From contig CAMFKP010000027.1 of assembly GCA_945957385.1 (NCBI GenBank), positions 1 through 49,478 of the forward strand: DNA of 49,478 nucleotides. The letters are read 5' to 3'. Origin of the DNA: an uncultured Aeromonadaceae bacterium. Lineage in GTDB: Bacteria > Pseudomonadota > Gammaproteobacteria > Enterobacterales > Aeromonadaceae. Below are positions 1 to 9,173 of this stretch, piece after piece. The notes under the pieces are model-generated. The model worked only from the letters and a program-made list of their open reading frames with translations, made no database searches and was not told the origin of the DNA. Both the position numbers and the translations under genes were made by a program. Within the stretch, counting starts at the first letter, position 1. Every line of letters starts with the position of its first letter.

Positions 1-1514
1 GCGCATACAGTATACAAATCAGAATTGGCAACTTTAACTGCAATCTGATCGAGGATGTCTTTAAGGGGCAAAGATTCTTGCAAGTCATCGTGAGTAATTT
101 GCAATTGTTTAAGCTGGTCAGCATTAGGCATTTCCTCTGGAGTGCAAATGCCATGAAATATGGTCTGCCCTTCCCTATTCAAAAGAGTAAATCCAAGTGG
201 TTGAATTACTCCAGCCTCGGTGACGTAGGATGAAATTCCGAGAAATAAGTGCTGATCTAGCTTTTTCCTTATAAAAGCAGTGGTTTTTTCCTTTTCGAGC
301 TTTTCTTCCCTAACAATACGCTGAGCCTCTTGAAGCTCTAATTTTGTGGGCTTAAATTTAGCCAGCTCCTGCTCAAGAGCGACAATTGCTTTTTCTATTT
401 TAGGTTCAATAATTGCCTCATCCATTTTGACTTCCCAGAGATAGTGGGCATGAATGCCACTTGTCTCTGTAAATGGAACGCCACGGCCTGCAGTATTTAC
501 CAAAATATTCAAGCGACGATCAACAATGGCCAGCCACCCAACCTGGGCGTGCGCAAAAATTCCGATAGCGCGGGATTCAATTACTAGGGCATAGATAACG
601 GTATAGATGTAGGCGTGTTTACTTACGATAGCCTGCACATTTTCGTGAGTGAAGTAATACTCCAAGCTCGTTTTTACTTGCTCAGGGAGATCAAAATCGA
701 AGGTGTCGGTTTCCTTGCTGTAGTTCTCTCCAGCAAGAACCCACATCAAATGTTGAATTTGATCTTGGAGTTCGACTGCATATTTGTATTGACCATCAGA
801 TAGCCGCTCATCTGCAGCCACGATTCGGGCTGCACAAATTGCTACGATGACAGTTTCCCACTTTGTGAGATTGTCGATGCCTGACCATCTCTTACCCAGT
901 TGGTCCACGAAAAGCTGGCGAGCACGCGACGTATTTGCAACGATCTGGTTATCTGTTGTTAGATTAAGCGCTCGATTATTCATAACAAATTGTTTTGATG
1001 TATCGGGCATCCGGTATGGGCCTTCGTTAATTGGCCTTGATACTGGATCAAACTTTCGCCAAAGCGTTAGATGCGGGTGCCATGGTTCGAGTTTTTTGCA
1101 AAGTGTTGCTGGTGTGTAATCTTTATAGGGGGCGAAGTTTTCTTCATTGGTTGGATTTGTTTTTACACTGACTCGCCAGATATAGAACGCTGATGGGATA
1201 ACAAAGAAGACGACCCCAAAGACATTGAAGTAAATGGAACTGGCCATTAAGTGAGCAAATTCTATTTGCTTTGCATCACTTTTCTGAAAGAAAACAACCC
1301 ATTGCGAAAATGGGTTATCAATGAGATAGCCGATCAGATGAAAAATATAGCCTTGAGCAATACGGAGGTATCCATAAAGCATGGAAATACGCTCATGATT
1401 GGCCTGCCAGAAACCGATCAGCATGAGGTAGGCGAACAAGACAAAAACTGCAATTACAACGCCGATGCCTGTTGTAGATTCATCGCCTTTCGGCTTGACT
1501 GACTGTTTTGCCAT
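1..1514 (-). CDS. DotM/IcmP/TrbA-type coupling-complex protein (3' end outside window)
   Basis: The reading frame is open from the ATG at 1514 to the window edge (504 codons). Residues about 20-35 and 95-115 are hydrophobic, as in the N-terminal membrane helices of DotM. The middle carries the family's hallmarks: LGKRWSGID, HAYIYTV, and DRRLN...NTAGRGVPFTE followed by IHAHYLWE. DotM/TrbA proteins sit at the inner membrane with the coupling ATPase DotL/TrbC and deliver substrates to a type IVB system, so this gene marks an IncI-like conjugation apparatus. The start lies one base after the stop of the upstream gene, so the two are probably translationally coupled. Family members are usually near 370-400 aa; here a charged helix and further sequence follow from about residue 390, with a segment resembling a degenerate DnaQ-like fold (ITHDDL). 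Family call firm; tail function inferred. Confidence 0.85.
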   Translation of the reverse strand, partial: MAKQSVKPKGDESTTGIGVVIAVFVLFAYLMLIGFWQANHERISMLYGYLRIAQGYIFHLIGYLIDNPFSQWVVFFQKSDAKQIEFAHLMASSIYFNVFGVVFFVIPSAFYIWRVSVKTNPTNEENFAPYKDYTPATLCKKLEPWHPHLTLWRKFDPVSRPINEGPYRMPDTSKQFVMNNRALNLTTDNQIVANTSRARQLFVDQLGKRWSGIDNLTKWETVIVAICAARIVAADERLSDGQYKYAVELQDQIQHLMWVLAGENYSKETDTFDFDLPEQVKTSLEYYFTHENVQAIVSKHAYIYTVIYALVIESRAIGIFAHAQVGWLAIVDRRLNILVNTAGRGVPFTETSGIHAHYLWEVKMDEAIIEPKIEKAIVALEQELAKFKPTKLELQEAQRIVREEKLEKEKTTAFIRKKLDQHLFLGISSYVTEAGVIQPLGFTLLNREGQTIFHGICTPEEMPNADQLKQLQITHDDLQESLPLKDILDQIAVKVANSDLYTVC

Positions 1515-1515
1515 G

Positions 1516-2097
1516 CTAATGCCCCTTGCTGAGCTTGTAGGTGTTTATTTGCTGGATAACATCTGTGAATAAAGTTTGCTCGGTAACGCTTCCAACGCCC
1601 TGCACGATTCCGTTTTCATCAAATCGTATTTGGCAGCCAAGTCGGCCAACCATGACAAGTCTGCGAGCCATCCACTGAGAGGGCGTAAGTCGGATATTGC
1701 GCTTGAGGCTGTAACGATAACCAAATAGTTCTTTGATGGATATTTGGGTGGCCAGGATATGAGTTTCGGTACTTGCGATGACATCAACCCTTCGATCAAG
1801 CGGCGAACTGAGGTCACTGTAAATGCCACCTATAAACGGAGCATCTGTTAGCTGGAAATTGACGTAACGACTGGGCGTTGCCTGATAAAACGAGTGGTCG
1901 ATTGAGTCGAATTTGGAAGTATCAACCAAACCTAACTTAACGGCATCAATGGCGGATTTGGCGACCTCCTGCCCAACCTGAGAGATCAATGCATTGTCGC
2001 CGGAATACGACAAAGTTCTTTCACGAATACCGAAAGCAGCCAATATTTTTTGGAAGGTTGGCTGTTTTATTTCTGGTAGCTTAGCTTTTTGCTTCAT
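1516..2097 (-). CDS. Conserved hypothetical protein of the conjugation operon
   Basis: A 193-aa protein beginning MKQKAKLPEIKQ. I do not recognise it. It is soluble-looking, with no signal peptide or membrane helix. A region around residues 40-65 (YSGDNALISQVGQEVAKSAIDAV) is helical, and the C-terminal half is rich in beta-type segments (RLVMVGRLGCQIRFDENGIVQGVGSVTEQTLF). The ATG at 2097 was preferred over an upstream alternative because it overlaps the end of the preceding small gene by only 17 bases, and its own stop sits one base before the DotM/TrbA start. This tight packing implies co-transcription and a role in, or beside, the type IVB coupling complex. No enzymatic motif is visible. 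Confidence 0.7.
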   Translation of the reverse strand: MKQKAKLPEIKQPTFQKILAAFGIRERTLSYSGDNALISQVGQEVAKSAIDAVKLGLVDTSKFDSIDHSFYQATPSRYVNFQLTDAPFIGGIYSDLSSPLDRRVDVIASTETHILATQISIKELFGYRYSLKRNIRLTPSQWMARRLVMVGRLGCQIRFDENGIVQGVGSVTEQTLFTDVIQQINTYKLSKGH

Positions 2098-2281
2098 AGA
2101 AGATGCGGCCCGTATTGAATGCGGCAATGGCGAGAACAAGGAATAGAACCCCTGAGGCAATCAGGTGATATTCGAGCGGAAAGTAGGCCGGCATCCAAAG
2201 AGAGAGGAAGAAAAGCGAGGATGCGAACATGGTCAGCAAGCATGAGGGGATAAAGCTCTGCGGAAGAATTTTGGTAAGCAT
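2081..2281 (-). CDS. Small two-helix membrane protein, first gene of the conjugation operon
   Basis: A 66-aa protein with two predicted membrane helices (about residues 12-30 and 40-58) and a short polar tail ending FYEAKS. It is the first gene of the leftward operon and overlaps the start of the next gene. Upstream of the ATG is GGAACCGGAA, a usable ribosome-binding site. Small bitopic or hairpin membrane proteins are common among IncI-type transfer genes, but this one matches no family I can name. Function is inferred from position only. Confidence 0.6.
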   Translation of the reverse strand: MLTKILPQSFIPSCLLTMFASSLFFLSLWMPAYFPLEYHLIASGVLFLVLAIAAFNTGRIFYEAKS

Positions 2282-2437
2282 TTCCGGTTCCGATGTGACT
2301 CAATAGATTTGCATATATGCGAAAACGCACGCTAGGTGTGTTTAACCGGTATTTTATATCGAAATTTCAGTTTGCCTTTCCTCATCATTCACCGCGAATG
2401 ATGCAGAATAGAGTAATGATTTTATGGGTTCGGAACA
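2282..2437. promoter_or_regulatory. Divergent intergenic region between transfer and DNA-processing operons
   Basis: This AT-rich 156-bp gap separates leftward and rightward operons and should hold promoters for both. It contains the palindromes GCATATATGC and ACCGGT and an AT-rich box (TATTTTATATC). No -35/-10 pair stands out clearly and the repeated leader hairpin found elsewhere is absent. Confidence 0.35.
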
Positions 2438-2998
2438 ATGCTTGAAAACTCTCTCAAAGTGGCGCAACAGTTATCGGGTCTGCCGCTGGCGCAGCACGCA
2501 GTCTTTAAGAACCTGGCAGCTGAAATGCGGGAGCTTAATATCGTTTGCACGTATGAAGGGGAGCCAATAGAACCAAAGGACATCGCGGGTATGGGCCAGC
2601 GTGGATGCGGCGGGGGCATTATTGCTAATGCAGTGCTGCTGTTAAGTGGTTGCGGCCTAAGACACCCAGACTTGAAGTTTAGCATCGGCGAAAACAAGCG
2701 AGCGGCGATCACGACGAACTCCAGTGATGCACACGGATGGATTCTGGCCACATTTGCGGCAAGCTACATAGCTCGCGAGTGGATCAAGAAGTGCGCCTTA
2801 AATGCAGAGCGGGAAAATTCATTTGTCGATAGCAACGGCGTGAGAAGTGTTGAGATCAAGAAAGCGAACATCGAAATGAATTTGCTTCTAAGCCAGCAGC
2901 TGGGGAAGTTTGGCGCGTGGGAGATCAAAAGCTCTGAGATTGCACCCCTTTCTAGGCAGAATGCGAAGGTTATTTCAGAATTTCTTGAGCGAGTGTAA
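2438..2998 (+). CDS. Hypothetical protein heading the DNA-processing operon
   Basis: A 186-aa protein that I cannot assign. It has a glycine-rich stretch (GQRGCGGGIIANAVLLLSGCG, about residues 53-73) and a mostly helical C-terminus. The stop is followed after two bases by the ATG of the YqaJ-like exonuclease gene, so the two are almost certainly co-transcribed and possibly coupled. GGAA lies upstream of the chosen ATG. The context (exonuclease, unknown 544-aa protein, primase) suggests involvement in plasmid DNA metabolism, but no catalytic motif is visible. Confidence 0.65.
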   Translation: MLENSLKVAQQLSGLPLAQHAVFKNLAAEMRELNIVCTYEGEPIEPKDIAGMGQRGCGGGIIANAVLLLSGCGLRHPDLKFSIGENKRAAITTNSSDAHGWILATFAASYIAREWIKKCALNAERENSFVDSNGVRSVEIKKANIEMNLLLSQQLGKFGAWEIKSSEIAPLSRQNAKVISEFLERV

Positions 2999-3000
2999 AG

Positions 3001-4512
3001 ATGTCGAGCCTGAAGCCAAGCACTGATTTTCAAGCACGGGCATACGCCACAATTGATGGTCTACCCCAACGGGGCATGCTCCGCGAAGAGCATATCAAGC
3101 GAACGGTGCAATTCGTGGAGTCTAACCCCAAAGTCATGGGGCAATTCAATACACCTGAGCGTTACTTTGGCCGACTTGCCACTATTGGAGCTTCTGAGTT
3201 GGGCGCGTTTGTTGCGCATGAGCGAGGCCAGGTTATTGATATTGGCGCGAGCGCAAGGGAGATAGCAATGCGCAAGCTAATGCTGATCAACCCAATGATC
3301 CCAACGCCAAAGATGTTGAGGGGGACGCAACTGGAAGATCCAGTCATCCGCCCAGCTTTTCTAGATTCATTCGGCGGGGAAAGTCTACGAGACCATCCAG
3401 CAGTAAAAACAGCCCTCATGTCGAAATCTCCAAAGATGCCATGGCTGGGCGCAAACATTGACGACCTTGTTTCGATAACGAATGGAAGTAACAATCTGAG
3501 GTTCTTGGCTGACTACAAATGCCCAGATCCCAAAACCTTAGATAATCCAATTTCTCTGAGTTATCACGTCCAGCTTGAAGTGTACCTAGCTCGATTAGAA
3601 GAACAGCGGCAGATGCTGGAATCTGCAGGGCTAATTGGCCAAGGCGAAGATCTTGTGCATGGGAAGCTACTCGTTCAATTTGACCTTAATGAGTGGGTGG
3701 TTAAGCCTAAGCTGATCGAAATAGATTTGTCGCTACGGGAAGAGGCAATGCTCGCTGGTGAAAAGTGGGCTCACCAGATTTTCCAGCTTGGAATGATTCC
3801 TGAACCAATTTTACGATCAGAGCTTCATCTAACCGAGGATGTTGAAAAAGAAATAGCGCAGCACGCTAAGAAATATGTGTACTGGCGCAGCCAGGCAGGC
3901 TTCGCTCAAGACGAGCAAGAAGCGGCGGCAAACACGATCAACACACTAATTACCCAAAACGGTGGGGCGGGCATCGTCAAGCAAGGCGGGCTCAATATCA
4001 ATGCTCGACAAGGCTACGACACCACGGCAACGCTGCATCTTGCAGAGCAAATGGGGGTAGATCTATCCGCATTTGAGAAGATAGGTAAATCCTTTGATAC
4101 TGAAGCCCTAAATCAGTTGCTTATCAATGCCACCGAGCACAATACAGCGATTGGCCCAGCTGAACTCAGTGCTGCACGAAAAAAATCAATCGATATCCCT
4201 GCGCTTGCAGCGCACCTTGAATCTGAATATGGATTGGTGCCGGCTAGCTCTATAGAGGTAGATATTCGGGTTGCATCCACGAAGACCGGCGCAAACGCTG
4301 AGGTAAGGCGCGAGATTGAACGCGAGGCCGCCGTCGTTCACAACCACAATCGCGAACACGCCCAAACCATGATTTACCCCGCTGAAGAGAAAAAAGGGCA
4401 CTCGTATCATCAAGAGCTCATTGAGAAAGTTGCAAATGAAAGTGCAGCACCAGCAGAGCAGAGCAAAGATCGTCGCCGGCAGCAACAAGCACAAGCATCG
4501 CTCGATCTCTAA
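3001..4512 (+). CDS. YqaJ-like / lambda-exonuclease-type nuclease
   Basis: A 503-aa protein whose N-terminal half has the layout of YqaJ-family viral recombinase nucleases: a TIGASELGAF segment (residues 61-70) like the family's 'GGSD' opening, RGTQLED (E112), NIDDLV (D154/D155) and ADYKCP (D171, K173), forming a plausible PD-(D/E)XK active site. A QLEVYLARLE helix follows. These enzymes resect double-stranded ends to supply single strands for annealing or recombination. The C-terminal half (about 290-503) is helical, polar and Gln/Glu-rich, and longer than the usual YqaJ protein of about 200-350 aa. It lies between two unknown genes and ahead of a primase gene, which suits a plasmid recombination/replication cassette. 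No canonical annealase was recognised next to it. Confidence 0.72.
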   Translation: MSSLKPSTDFQARAYATIDGLPQRGMLREEHIKRTVQFVESNPKVMGQFNTPERYFGRLATIGASELGAFVAHERGQVIDIGASAREIAMRKLMLINPMIPTPKMLRGTQLEDPVIRPAFLDSFGGESLRDHPAVKTALMSKSPKMPWLGANIDDLVSITNGSNNLRFLADYKCPDPKTLDNPISLSYHVQLEVYLARLEEQRQMLESAGLIGQGEDLVHGKLLVQFDLNEWVVKPKLIEIDLSLREEAMLAGEKWAHQIFQLGMIPEPILRSELHLTEDVEKEIAQHAKKYVYWRSQAGFAQDEQEAAANTINTLITQNGGAGIVKQGGLNINARQGYDTTATLHLAEQMGVDLSAFEKIGKSFDTEALNQLLINATEHNTAIGPAELSAARKKSIDIPALAAHLESEYGLVPASSIEVDIRVASTKTGANAEVRREIEREAAVVHNHNREHAQTMIYPAEEKKGHSYHQELIEKVANESAAPAEQSKDRRRQQQAQASLDL

Positions 4513-4529
4513 GGGCAAAGAAAGAAAGC

Positions 4530-6164
4530 ATGAGTAGTAACCCATTCGATGCATTCGATCATTTTGACGAAGGCCTTAGCAATAGCAGGGCTGAAAATAG
4601 ACTGCTTGGCCATGTTTTGGTCACTGTGACGGGCTATGAGAACGCTGGTGGCGGCCTAATATGGGCGCATGGCCGAACAGACGACGAAAGGAATGTTTCT
4701 GTACGCCTGATGTCGGTTCGCGAAGGCGTCGATTATCTAATGAAACAGCCAAAGTGGATGAACAAAGGGGCCGATTACGTACGCAATGTTGTCCAGCAGC
4801 GCTTTGCCAGTGGGAATCAAACACAGCGCCCTGCCCTATCCGCATTCGCTAGCACGTCCAGCCCGATGTCGGTTGGCGTGGGGGGAAAGATCCTCTTTGA
4901 GAGCACCGTTGATCTAGGTGTTAAGGGTGATAGGCAGCAGCTGGCTGCATACTGGGCCACCGCAATGACGCGGAATGCTAAAGATTATGTGATTACCGCA
5001 CCCGCACATCTGGCGGTACACGTCGAGGTTGGTAACGGCTCAAATCCTCTGAAGGTTTCAGCTCACGCTGATGTGCTGGATGTAGGTAGATCAATGGTGC
5101 TTAAGTGTGGGATGGGCAATGGAGACATCAATAGCGCATTTTCGGTGCTGTTTTCCAATCGTGGTCGTAACGGCGAAAGAACAAACCCAGGGATCATTCT
5201 CAGGCTGATCAACCAGAGCGGCGACTCAACTGCAGACGGAAAGCCTTTTAGATCGTATGACATTCGATGCTCGAAAACGCCACTCGAATATTACGATGCC
5301 GCTCAGGGCGGACTGAAAACTCGCTTCGTATCCTCAGACGCGATTAGCACGCTGACTGATATTTGGATGGGAAATCGCGATCATGGCTTTATGCAATCAG
5401 GCCTTGATCGGGACAAGGCCATTCTTCGTGATGACATGCTTCGGGTGGTGCTATCGGCAATTAGCGAGCATGCGTCGATGAAGGCGAAGCTACTAAGCCC
5501 ACTTATCGCAGGGCGTGGTATTGCTGATGCGCAACGAATTTTTGATCTGATCAGATCTGGGGATATTGGAATTGAGGTTATCCCATACCAGAGAATCGAT
5601 GCCAGTAAAGTGCTGCGCGAAGAAATACGGAAGGAATTCGGAAAGCTCATGTCGAACCATCAAATCGCGTGCAATGCGGCACGGCGCAATAACATGGAAG
5701 CGCCGAGGTTTGAAACGCCGTATGACAAGTTCACACGTAAAGGTGACATGAACATAAAGGGCGAGCCGCTTTATGCGAATGCACATATTGCCGTCATGAT
5801 CATGGGAGCGGATGCAACATCGGGTGGCGCACCCTACATGACAAAATGGGCTTTTGCAGAGCTATCGCGTGAGCTGTGTGGGCTCAATGAGGTCAGCACG
5901 AATAGTGTGGCTGGTGTAGCCAAGGCGACGATTGACGATGTTTACCGCCATGATCAGGCGATGAGTGCAACCCCTGTTTTACATGCCGGCCCATCCGAAC
6001 GGGCATCTCTAATCACAGCGAATGACAACCTCCCTGCAATCCCAAGACCAGCACAAAGGGTAAGTAGATCGGATGTTTTGGCATCCGTTGCTGCAATGCT
6101 TAAAGAAAACAAGAAAACGCTGCCAGGATCTGATAATGAAGAAAATCACCCAGCAATCAATTGA
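4530..6164 (+). CDS. Hypothetical 544-aa protein of the exonuclease-primase operon
   Basis: A large soluble protein with no recognised family. The N-terminus (about 20-90) looks like a small beta-rich domain (LLGHVLVTVTGYENAGGGLIWAHGRT). A central mixed region follows, and a basic segment (RKEFGKLMSNHQIACNAARRNNM, about 370-390) precedes a proline-rich tail. It starts 17 bases after the exonuclease gene, and its 3' end overlaps the start of the primase gene by 29 bases, so translation is probably coupled. Its place between an exonuclease and a primase suggests a DNA-binding, annealing or replication-accessory role; this is inference from position only. Confidence 0.65.
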   Translation: MSSNPFDAFDHFDEGLSNSRAENRLLGHVLVTVTGYENAGGGLIWAHGRTDDERNVSVRLMSVREGVDYLMKQPKWMNKGADYVRNVVQQRFASGNQTQRPALSAFASTSSPMSVGVGGKILFESTVDLGVKGDRQQLAAYWATAMTRNAKDYVITAPAHLAVHVEVGNGSNPLKVSAHADVLDVGRSMVLKCGMGNGDINSAFSVLFSNRGRNGERTNPGIILRLINQSGDSTADGKPFRSYDIRCSKTPLEYYDAAQGGLKTRFVSSDAISTLTDIWMGNRDHGFMQSGLDRDKAILRDDMLRVVLSAISEHASMKAKLLSPLIAGRGIADAQRIFDLIRSGDIGIEVIPYQRIDASKVLREEIRKEFGKLMSNHQIACNAARRNNMEAPRFETPYDKFTRKGDMNIKGEPLYANAHIAVMIMGADATSGGAPYMTKWAFAELSRELCGLNEVSTNSVAGVAKATIDDVYRHDQAMSATPVLHAGPSERASLITANDNLPAIPRPAQRVSRSDVLASVAAMLKENKKTLPGSDNEENHPAIN

Positions 6165-8406
6165 CGAAGTTCGTGCCAGATCGGAAGAGCAGTTGCTTGA
6201 TGTCGTCGAGAGGCGTCTAGGGGCAGGGAAGAAAACGGGAAACAATTACAGCTTCGTTTGCCCTTTTCATAAAGACACATCGCCCTCTTTCACGGTAAAC
6301 CCAGTCAAGTCGATTGGGAAGTGTTTTGCATGCGACACCACTGTGCATTCGGGCCTCGATTTTATTATCAAGCACGACAAGGTGGAGTTCTTAGAGGGGG
6401 TAAGAGTGACTTCTGAGATCGTAGGGGTTCAGCTTCAGTATGAAGACGACGACAAGAACAATTCGGCTGAATATGCGGAGCAGAAGAAGCATGTGGCGGC
6501 ATTGTATAGGGTGATGAGAGAAGCGGAACAAGGATTTTCTTACGATGTCATGAACCAAGGCACTGCGACAAGCTACCTGATCGACAAGCGCAAGTTCACA
6601 GAAGAAACCATCAAAGAATTTGGTATCGGCTATGCGCGTGGGGCGTACGCCACCAAGGTGCTTAGCAAGAGATACGACGAAGCTGTACTTGTAGACGCCT
6701 GCTTGTTGGGCAAGAACGAGGAACGCAACGAGACATATGAGTTCTTTAGAAATCGGGTGATGGTTCCGATTCATAACGAAAGCGGGGCGACAGTTGGGTT
6801 TACTGCCAGAATTTTGGATGACGGGAAGCCAAAGTACCTGAATTCATCGACCTCCCCCATATTCGACAAGAGTTCAACCTTGTTCAACCTACACAGGGCG
6901 CTAGAGCACATCAGAAAGGACAATCTGGGGATTGTTGTTGAAGGGGCGCTCGATGTAGTGAGTCTTCACCAGGCTGGGGAAAAAAGGTCGGTGGCCGGAC
7001 TTGGCGTTGCTTTCACAGAGGATCACCTGAAAAGGCTACTGCGGCACACCGATGAAGTGGCTTTTTGCCAAGACAACGATGAGGCAGGTTCTAAGGCTGC
7101 AGCAAGGGCTGTCAGAACGTTTTTGAGTTCGGCACCTGACACGAAAAGAGCATCCTTCATCTCGATTCCGCAGACGATGGGGAAAGATCCAGACGTAGTT
7201 GTAACAGATTATGGACTTGAAGGATGGTTGAAATGCGTTGATAGCCGAATCACCCTGTCAGAGAAAATCGCTCAGCTTTGCGTTGAAGCAGCAAAGCCGC
7301 ATGGGATTAGAAAAGTAGAAGGGAAAATTAGTGCGGCGCGGTTCGCTAAGGAGCTGCTGAGCTTGTCGGCGAACGCGCCCATACGGCAATCGGCGTTGAA
7401 ATCCTATTTGATTGAAACATTGGGTCTTCCCCTGACGAATGATGCGGTGCCGGCAAACGTCGTGAACAGCGAATCTAATGCAAATCCTGGTGCTGGTGCT
7501 GGTGCTGGTGCCGGTGCTGGGGCTGGGGCCAGTGCTGGGGCTGGGGCCAGTGCGGTCAATAAGTCATCTGGTGCCGCAGAAAAAATAGCCGGTGGTGGCC
7601 ACACTTATGATGAAAAAGTGCAACTTGGAAGGTCGCTTCACGAGCTTCTTGAGATAGTGCCAGCAGAAAGAAAAGCGCGCAGGATACACCCCAAACTAGA
7701 GGGCTTGAATACTGCACTGTGCGAAGAGATCAGCAGCCTTCAAAGCGGGGGCATGAAATCGCCTCTTCTCTTTTTGCCGGTCGCAGAGGCTAGCAAGCAA
7801 ATGGGAGTAGATACTGGCGGGATAACGATGGTCGTTGGCACGATGATAGAAAATCAGGTTTTTATATCGCTGAGATCAGAAGCTGCAATTAAGAATGTTG
7901 AGTTCAATTTGAACGCAATTAGCAGATATCAGTCGGACTCAATGATTGATAGCGTACATGGTGCATTAACCGTTGGATTAAATGTTCTGAGAAAGGCACC
8001 GAAATCACTTGTTAGCGCAGGTTATATCATTGGGGCAGAGATTAACCGTTCGCTGCTATCACGAGCGGCCAAAGGTGATCCGAGCGAATTTGCCATCTGG
8101 CCAATAAAGGTTACAGGCAGTGCGGTAATGATGAGCGGTCGGGTGATGGATGGTGAAGTTATATATAACATCAGGCCTGCGAAAATCGAACAGCTTCCGG
8201 CTGAACACCGGAAATCAGGGCTTGTAGTGCGGGACGAAAAAGGCGGCCTTGACCGAGCTGAGCATTTCGTGGCCGATTCATTCAACGGCAAAGAAATGCT
8301 GCTTATTGGAAACAATGAGCTGAAAGGGTTAAAGGCTGCTATGCAGAACACAGCAGGCAACGAACAGAAAAAGACTAATAATAATGAGATGACTTTGAGC
8401 TCTTAA
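6136..8406 (+). CDS. DnaG-like primase with CHC2 zinc finger and TOPRIM domain
   Basis: A 756-aa protein starting at the ATG at 6136, which has AGGA upstream; an upstream in-frame start would only extend into the preceding gene. A CHC2-type zinc finger is formed by C42, H45, C63 and C66 (CPFHKDTSPSF ... CFAC). The TOPRIM domain follows at about 265-345, with VVEGALDVVSL carrying the catalytic Glu and CQDNDEAG the Asp pair. This is the DnaG arrangement for making RNA primers, likely for complementary-strand synthesis after conjugative entry or for plasmid replication. An Ala-Gly repeat (about 452-472) links to a C-terminal region of some 280 residues that I cannot assign and that takes the place of the usual helicase-binding domain. 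Confidence 0.85.
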   Translation: MKKITQQSIDEVRARSEEQLLDVVERRLGAGKKTGNNYSFVCPFHKDTSPSFTVNPVKSIGKCFACDTTVHSGLDFIIKHDKVEFLEGVRVTSEIVGVQLQYEDDDKNNSAEYAEQKKHVAALYRVMREAEQGFSYDVMNQGTATSYLIDKRKFTEETIKEFGIGYARGAYATKVLSKRYDEAVLVDACLLGKNEERNETYEFFRNRVMVPIHNESGATVGFTARILDDGKPKYLNSSTSPIFDKSSTLFNLHRALEHIRKDNLGIVVEGALDVVSLHQAGEKRSVAGLGVAFTEDHLKRLLRHTDEVAFCQDNDEAGSKAAARAVRTFLSSAPDTKRASFISIPQTMGKDPDVVVTDYGLEGWLKCVDSRITLSEKIAQLCVEAAKPHGIRKVEGKISAARFAKELLSLSANAPIRQSALKSYLIETLGLPLTNDAVPANVVNSESNANPGAGAGAGAGAGAGASAGAGASAVNKSSGAAEKIAGGGHTYDEKVQLGRSLHELLEIVPAERKARRIHPKLEGLNTALCEEISSLQSGGMKSPLLFLPVAEASKQMGVDTGGITMVVGTMIENQVFISLRSEAAIKNVEFNLNAISRYQSDSMIDSVHGALTVGLNVLRKAPKSLVSAGYIIGAEINRSLLSRAAKGDPSEFAIWPIKVTGSAVMMSGRVMDGEVIYNIRPAKIEQLPAEHRKSGLVVRDEKGGLDRAEHFVADSFNGKEMLLIGNNELKGLKAAMQNTAGNEQKKTNNNEMTLSS

Positions 8407-8432
8407 CCGTTTGGTTAAAATATTTTTTGTGA
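8403..8432 (+). terminator. Probable terminator after the primase gene
   Basis: TTAACC-GTTT-GGTTAA forms a 6-bp stem overlapping the primase stop codon and is followed by AATATTTTTT. The stem is weak but the T-run is good. The next gene has its own AT-rich upstream region. Confidence 0.5.
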
Positions 8433-8495
8433 CACCTATCAAATGTTAATGCTATATAGCTTCTAAATAATTGGGGTATTAAAAGGTTATATATA

Positions 8496-9173
8496 ATGGC
8501 GATGAGCCGCAAGACTAATTTCGGGATGGTGCTGATCGCCCTGGCCATTGTATGGCTTGTGGGTGGTTTTGCTGCGGTCTCAGATTTGTTTCTTGGGGTT
8601 TTCGATGGACTATTTTTCCTGTTTCGTTTCCTGCTCAGCTGGTTTACCGATGTTGAAGTATTTAACACCAGTAAATTAGGTATGTGGTACAGCACCGGTT
8701 TCGTGGTTGGGTTGATCGCAATTGCCTTGGCCAAGGGCGTTTCAGATAAGGCAAGGTTCTTGGAGGCAGGCCATGATGTTGCGCGGCGTGATTATGAGTA
8801 TCGGTTAAAATGCGCAGCGGACGAGCTGATGCAGGAGAAAAGGCTGCGGGCCGCTATGGAGAGTCAAGTTGCAACAGTGCGGACAGAAGCATATCGGAAA
8901 GGATATGCAGCAGCGAAGAAACTGGGCGAGTTGGCAAACAAAAGGCGCTATGCTGAAGGTTTCAAAGCCGGCAAGGCTGAAAATGGTTCTATTGACGGGC
9001 TCACCTATCACACTGTAGCTGCAAGATACCACCAGGCAGTGTCGGAGCTGAAGGCCGCAAAAGCACGCGAAGCCGGTGAGAACAGCAAGTTCGTACTTTT
9101 GATGCAGCGGATTGACGAGCTTGAACGTGAGCTCGCAAAATTTAAGCAGAATGATGATGCCAAAGCAGCCTAA
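8496..9173 (+). CDS. Membrane-anchored coiled-coil protein
   Basis: A 225-aa protein with an N-terminal membrane helix (about 9-30), a second hydrophobic stretch (about 33-48) and a third (about 62-80), followed by a long charged helical region (90-225) with heptad-like patterns, including LMQRIDELERELAKF near the end. It resembles inner-membrane-anchored scaffold proteins rather than an enzyme. It is preceded by an AT-rich segment and followed by an overlapping small gene. A transfer-related role is possible but unproven, and no family is recognised. Confidence 0.6.
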   Translation: MAMSRKTNFGMVLIALAIVWLVGGFAAVSDLFLGVFDGLFFLFRFLLSWFTDVEVFNTSKLGMWYSTGFVVGLIAIALAKGVSDKARFLEAGHDVARRDYEYRLKCAADELMQEKRLRAAMESQVATVRTEAYRKGYAAAKKLGELANKRRYAEGFKAGKAENGSIDGLTYHTVAARYHQAVSELKAAKAREAGENSKFVLLMQRIDELERELAKFKQNDDAKAA

